A DNA stretch of 6,188 nt, taken from JBBSHE01 sp038253325 (GTDB taxonomy: Bacteria; Actinomycetota; Actinomycetes; Propionibacteriales; Nocardioidaceae). Position 1 is the first letter of the stretch. Every line of letters starts with the position of its first letter. Shown piece by piece: positions 5,452 through 6,188 of the stretch. The position numbers and the translations under genes are program-made. The notes beneath the pieces were generated by a model that was not told the DNA's origin, made no database searches, and saw only the letters and a program-made list of their open reading frames with translations. Where the stretch lies: assembly GCA_038253325.1 (NCBI GenBank), contig JBBSHE010000080.1, positions 1-6,188 of the forward strand. The letters run 5' to 3'.

Positions 5452-5469
5452 GTTCGCCGTCGGCGTAGA
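5452..5469 (-). promoter_or_regulatory. Candidate ClgR operator upstream of clpX
   Basis: The plus strand shows GTTCGC (5452-5457), five bases, then GCG (5463-5465), an exact match to the Streptomyces ClgR motif. The minus strand, TCTACGCCGACGGCGAAC, matches every defined position of WNNWCGCYNANRGCGWWS. The centre (5460) is about 65 bp before the predicted clpX transcription start. It is a better match than the clpP1 site. A weak 5-bp hairpin followed by TTT overlaps it (5457-5475). Confidence 0.7.
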
Positions 5470-5512
5470 CGGTTTCGGTGCGTCCTGGCCACCGCGCGAC
5501 ACGCTGACGGGG

Positions 5513-5518
5513 TACGGT
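5513..5518 (+). promoter_or_regulatory. Possible clpX -10 element
   Basis: TACGGT fits TANNNT and would start transcription near 5525, giving a clpX leader of about 70 nt. No recognisable -35 lies 16-18 bp upstream, consistent with activator dependence. TATCGT at 5448-5453 is an alternative -10 but overlaps the ClgR-like site. Confidence 0.4.
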
Positions 5519-5547
5519 CGGGGCAGACGTTGTCTGAGCACGGGTCG

Positions 5548-5571
5548 CCCGATCACACACATGTGGTCGGG
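5548..5571 (+). other. Hairpin in the clpX 5' leader
   Basis: CCCGATCACA (5548-5557) pairs with TGTGGTCGGG (5562-5571) over 10 bp with one G-U and a 4-base loop. It ends seven bases before the clpX Shine-Dalgarno and has no T tract after it, so a leader structure affecting translation or mRNA stability is more likely than a terminator. The embedded palindrome CACATGTG (5558-5565) could alternatively be a protein site on DNA. Confidence 0.5.
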
Positions 5572-5578
5572 ACGGATG

Positions 5579-5584
5579 GAAGGA
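5579..5584 (+). promoter_or_regulatory. Ribosome binding site of clpX
   Basis: GAAGGA lies nine bases before the GTG at 5594. An in-frame ATG at 5576 has no such site, and the family N-terminus MARIGDG begins at the GTG. Confidence 0.65.
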
Positions 5585-5593
5585 ATCGCCGGC

Positions 5594-6188
5594 GTGGCAC
5601 GAATCGGTGACGGGGCGGACCTGCTCAAGTGCTCGTTCTGCGGAAAGAGCCAGAAGCAGGTCAAGAAGCTCATCGCCGGACCCGGCGTGTACATCTGCGA
5701 CGAGTGCATCGACCTCTGCAACGAGATCATCGAGGAGGAGCTCACCGAGACGGCCGACCTCGGACTGGGTGAGCTGCCGCGACCGCATGAGATCTACGAG
5801 TTCCTCAACAGCTACGTGATCGGCCAGGACGCAGCCAAGAAGTCGCTCGCCGTGGCCGTCTACAACCATTACAAGCGGGTCCAGGCGGCCGTGTCGGCCA
5901 ACGGTCGGCACAGCAAGGAGGACCCGGTCGAGCTGGCCAAGTCCAACATCCTGGTGATCGGCCCGACCGGCTGCGGCAAGACGTACCTCGCTCAGACGCT
6001 TGCCCGGATGCTCAACGTCCCCTTCGCGATCGCCGACGCGACGGCGCTCACCGAAGCCGGGTACGTAGGCGAGGACGTCGAGAACATCCTGCTCAAGCTG
6101 ATCCAGGCCGCCGACTACGACGTGAAGAAGGCCGAGACCGGCATCATCTACATCGACGAGGTCGACAAGATCGCCCGCAAGAGCGAGA
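5594..6188 (+). CDS. clpX: ClpX, ATP-binding unfoldase subunit (5' part)
   Basis: ClpX is the hexameric AAA+ unfoldase that recognises, unfolds and threads substrates into ClpP1P2. Only 198 residues of about 425 are in the window; the frame is open at the right edge. The N-terminal zinc-binding domain has C13-x2-C16 and C35-x2-C38 and would bind adaptors or substrates. The AAA+ module follows with Walker A GPTGCGKT at 123-130, the pore loop GYVG at 156-159 that grips substrate, and Walker B IIYIDE at 184-189. The sequence is near-standard for actinobacterial ClpX and has no oddities. The GTG start is supported by the MARIGDG N-terminus typical of the family and by GAAGGA upstream. The 175-base gap after clpP2, with its own ClgR-like box, -10 and leader hairpin, suggests separate transcription in addition to any read-through. 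Confidence 0.98.
   Translation, partial: MARIGDGADLLKCSFCGKSQKQVKKLIAGPGVYICDECIDLCNEIIEEELTETADLGLGELPRPHEIYEFLNSYVIGQDAAKKSLAVAVYNHYKRVQAAVSANGRHSKEDPVELAKSNILVIGPTGCGKTYLAQTLARMLNVPFAIADATALTEAGYVGEDVENILLKLIQAADYDVKKAETGIIYIDEVDKIARKSE

Noticed and set aside
4596..5468. Long alternative-frame ORFs over clpP1 and clpP2
   Set aside because: They are Arg/Ser/Pro-rich shadow translations of GC-rich codons, while the clpP frames carry complete catalytic triads.
5436..5475. Rho-independent terminator after clpP2 (palindrome GGCGGCCGCC and a hairpin CCGTC/GACGG followed by TTT)
   Set aside because: The palindrome has no loop, the second stem is only 5 bp with a three-base T run, and it overlaps the ClgR-like box; too weak to call.
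1..6188. A new defence or mobile system
   Set aside because: All well-supported genes belong to known families, mostly a conserved housekeeping locus, and no cluster of unknown genes is present.

Overview
This window is a high-GC stretch with GC-rich third codon positions, several GTG starts and apparently leaderless genes. It carries the core protein quality-control locus of an actinobacterium: tRNA-Pro, then tig (trigger factor), clpP1, clpP2 and the first half of clpX. From memory, this gene order matches the mycobacterial and streptomycete tig-clpP1-clpP2-clpX neighbourhood. The protein sequences look actinobacterial, perhaps a Propionibacteriales-type organism, but the genus cannot be fixed from the sequence.

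Layout: bases 1-373 hold no recognisable gene. They contain a weak ORF (87-383) whose codon signal changes frame and fades, which suggests a decayed or misread gene. A GNAT acetyltransferase (380-943, +) follows, then an intact tRNA-Pro(TGG) with encoded CCA (1006-1082, +). A DUF402 protein (1094-1609, -) converges on the tRNA and diverges from tig (1760-3253, +). The 150-bp gap between DUF402 and tig holds both promoters and several copies of a GTCCGC element. Trigger factor has a non-aromatic PPIase pocket and an acidic, Pro-rich tail. It is followed by a convergent Nudix hydrolase (3349-3987, -), which separates tig from the protease genes. clpP1 (4121-4729) and clpP2 (4738-5418) form a tight operon, and clpX (5594 to beyond the window) has its own leader.

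How the genes work together: trigger factor receives nascent chains at the ribosome. ClpP1 and ClpP2 form the mixed tetradecameric peptidase of actinobacteria, and ClpX is an AAA+ unfoldase that feeds it. The most informative regulatory signal is a pair of sites matching the published ClgR operator (GTTCGC-N5-GCG). One lies upstream of clpP1 and one upstream of clpX, each about 60-65 bp before a predicted transcription start that has a poor -35. This supports a ClgR-activated clpP1P2/clpX regulon. The clpP1 site is also centred in a wider inverted repeat, and the clpX leader has a strong hairpin just ahead of its ribosome binding site. No mobile element, CRISPR array or clearly new system is present. 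The more open points are regulatory, plus the damaged-looking left edge.
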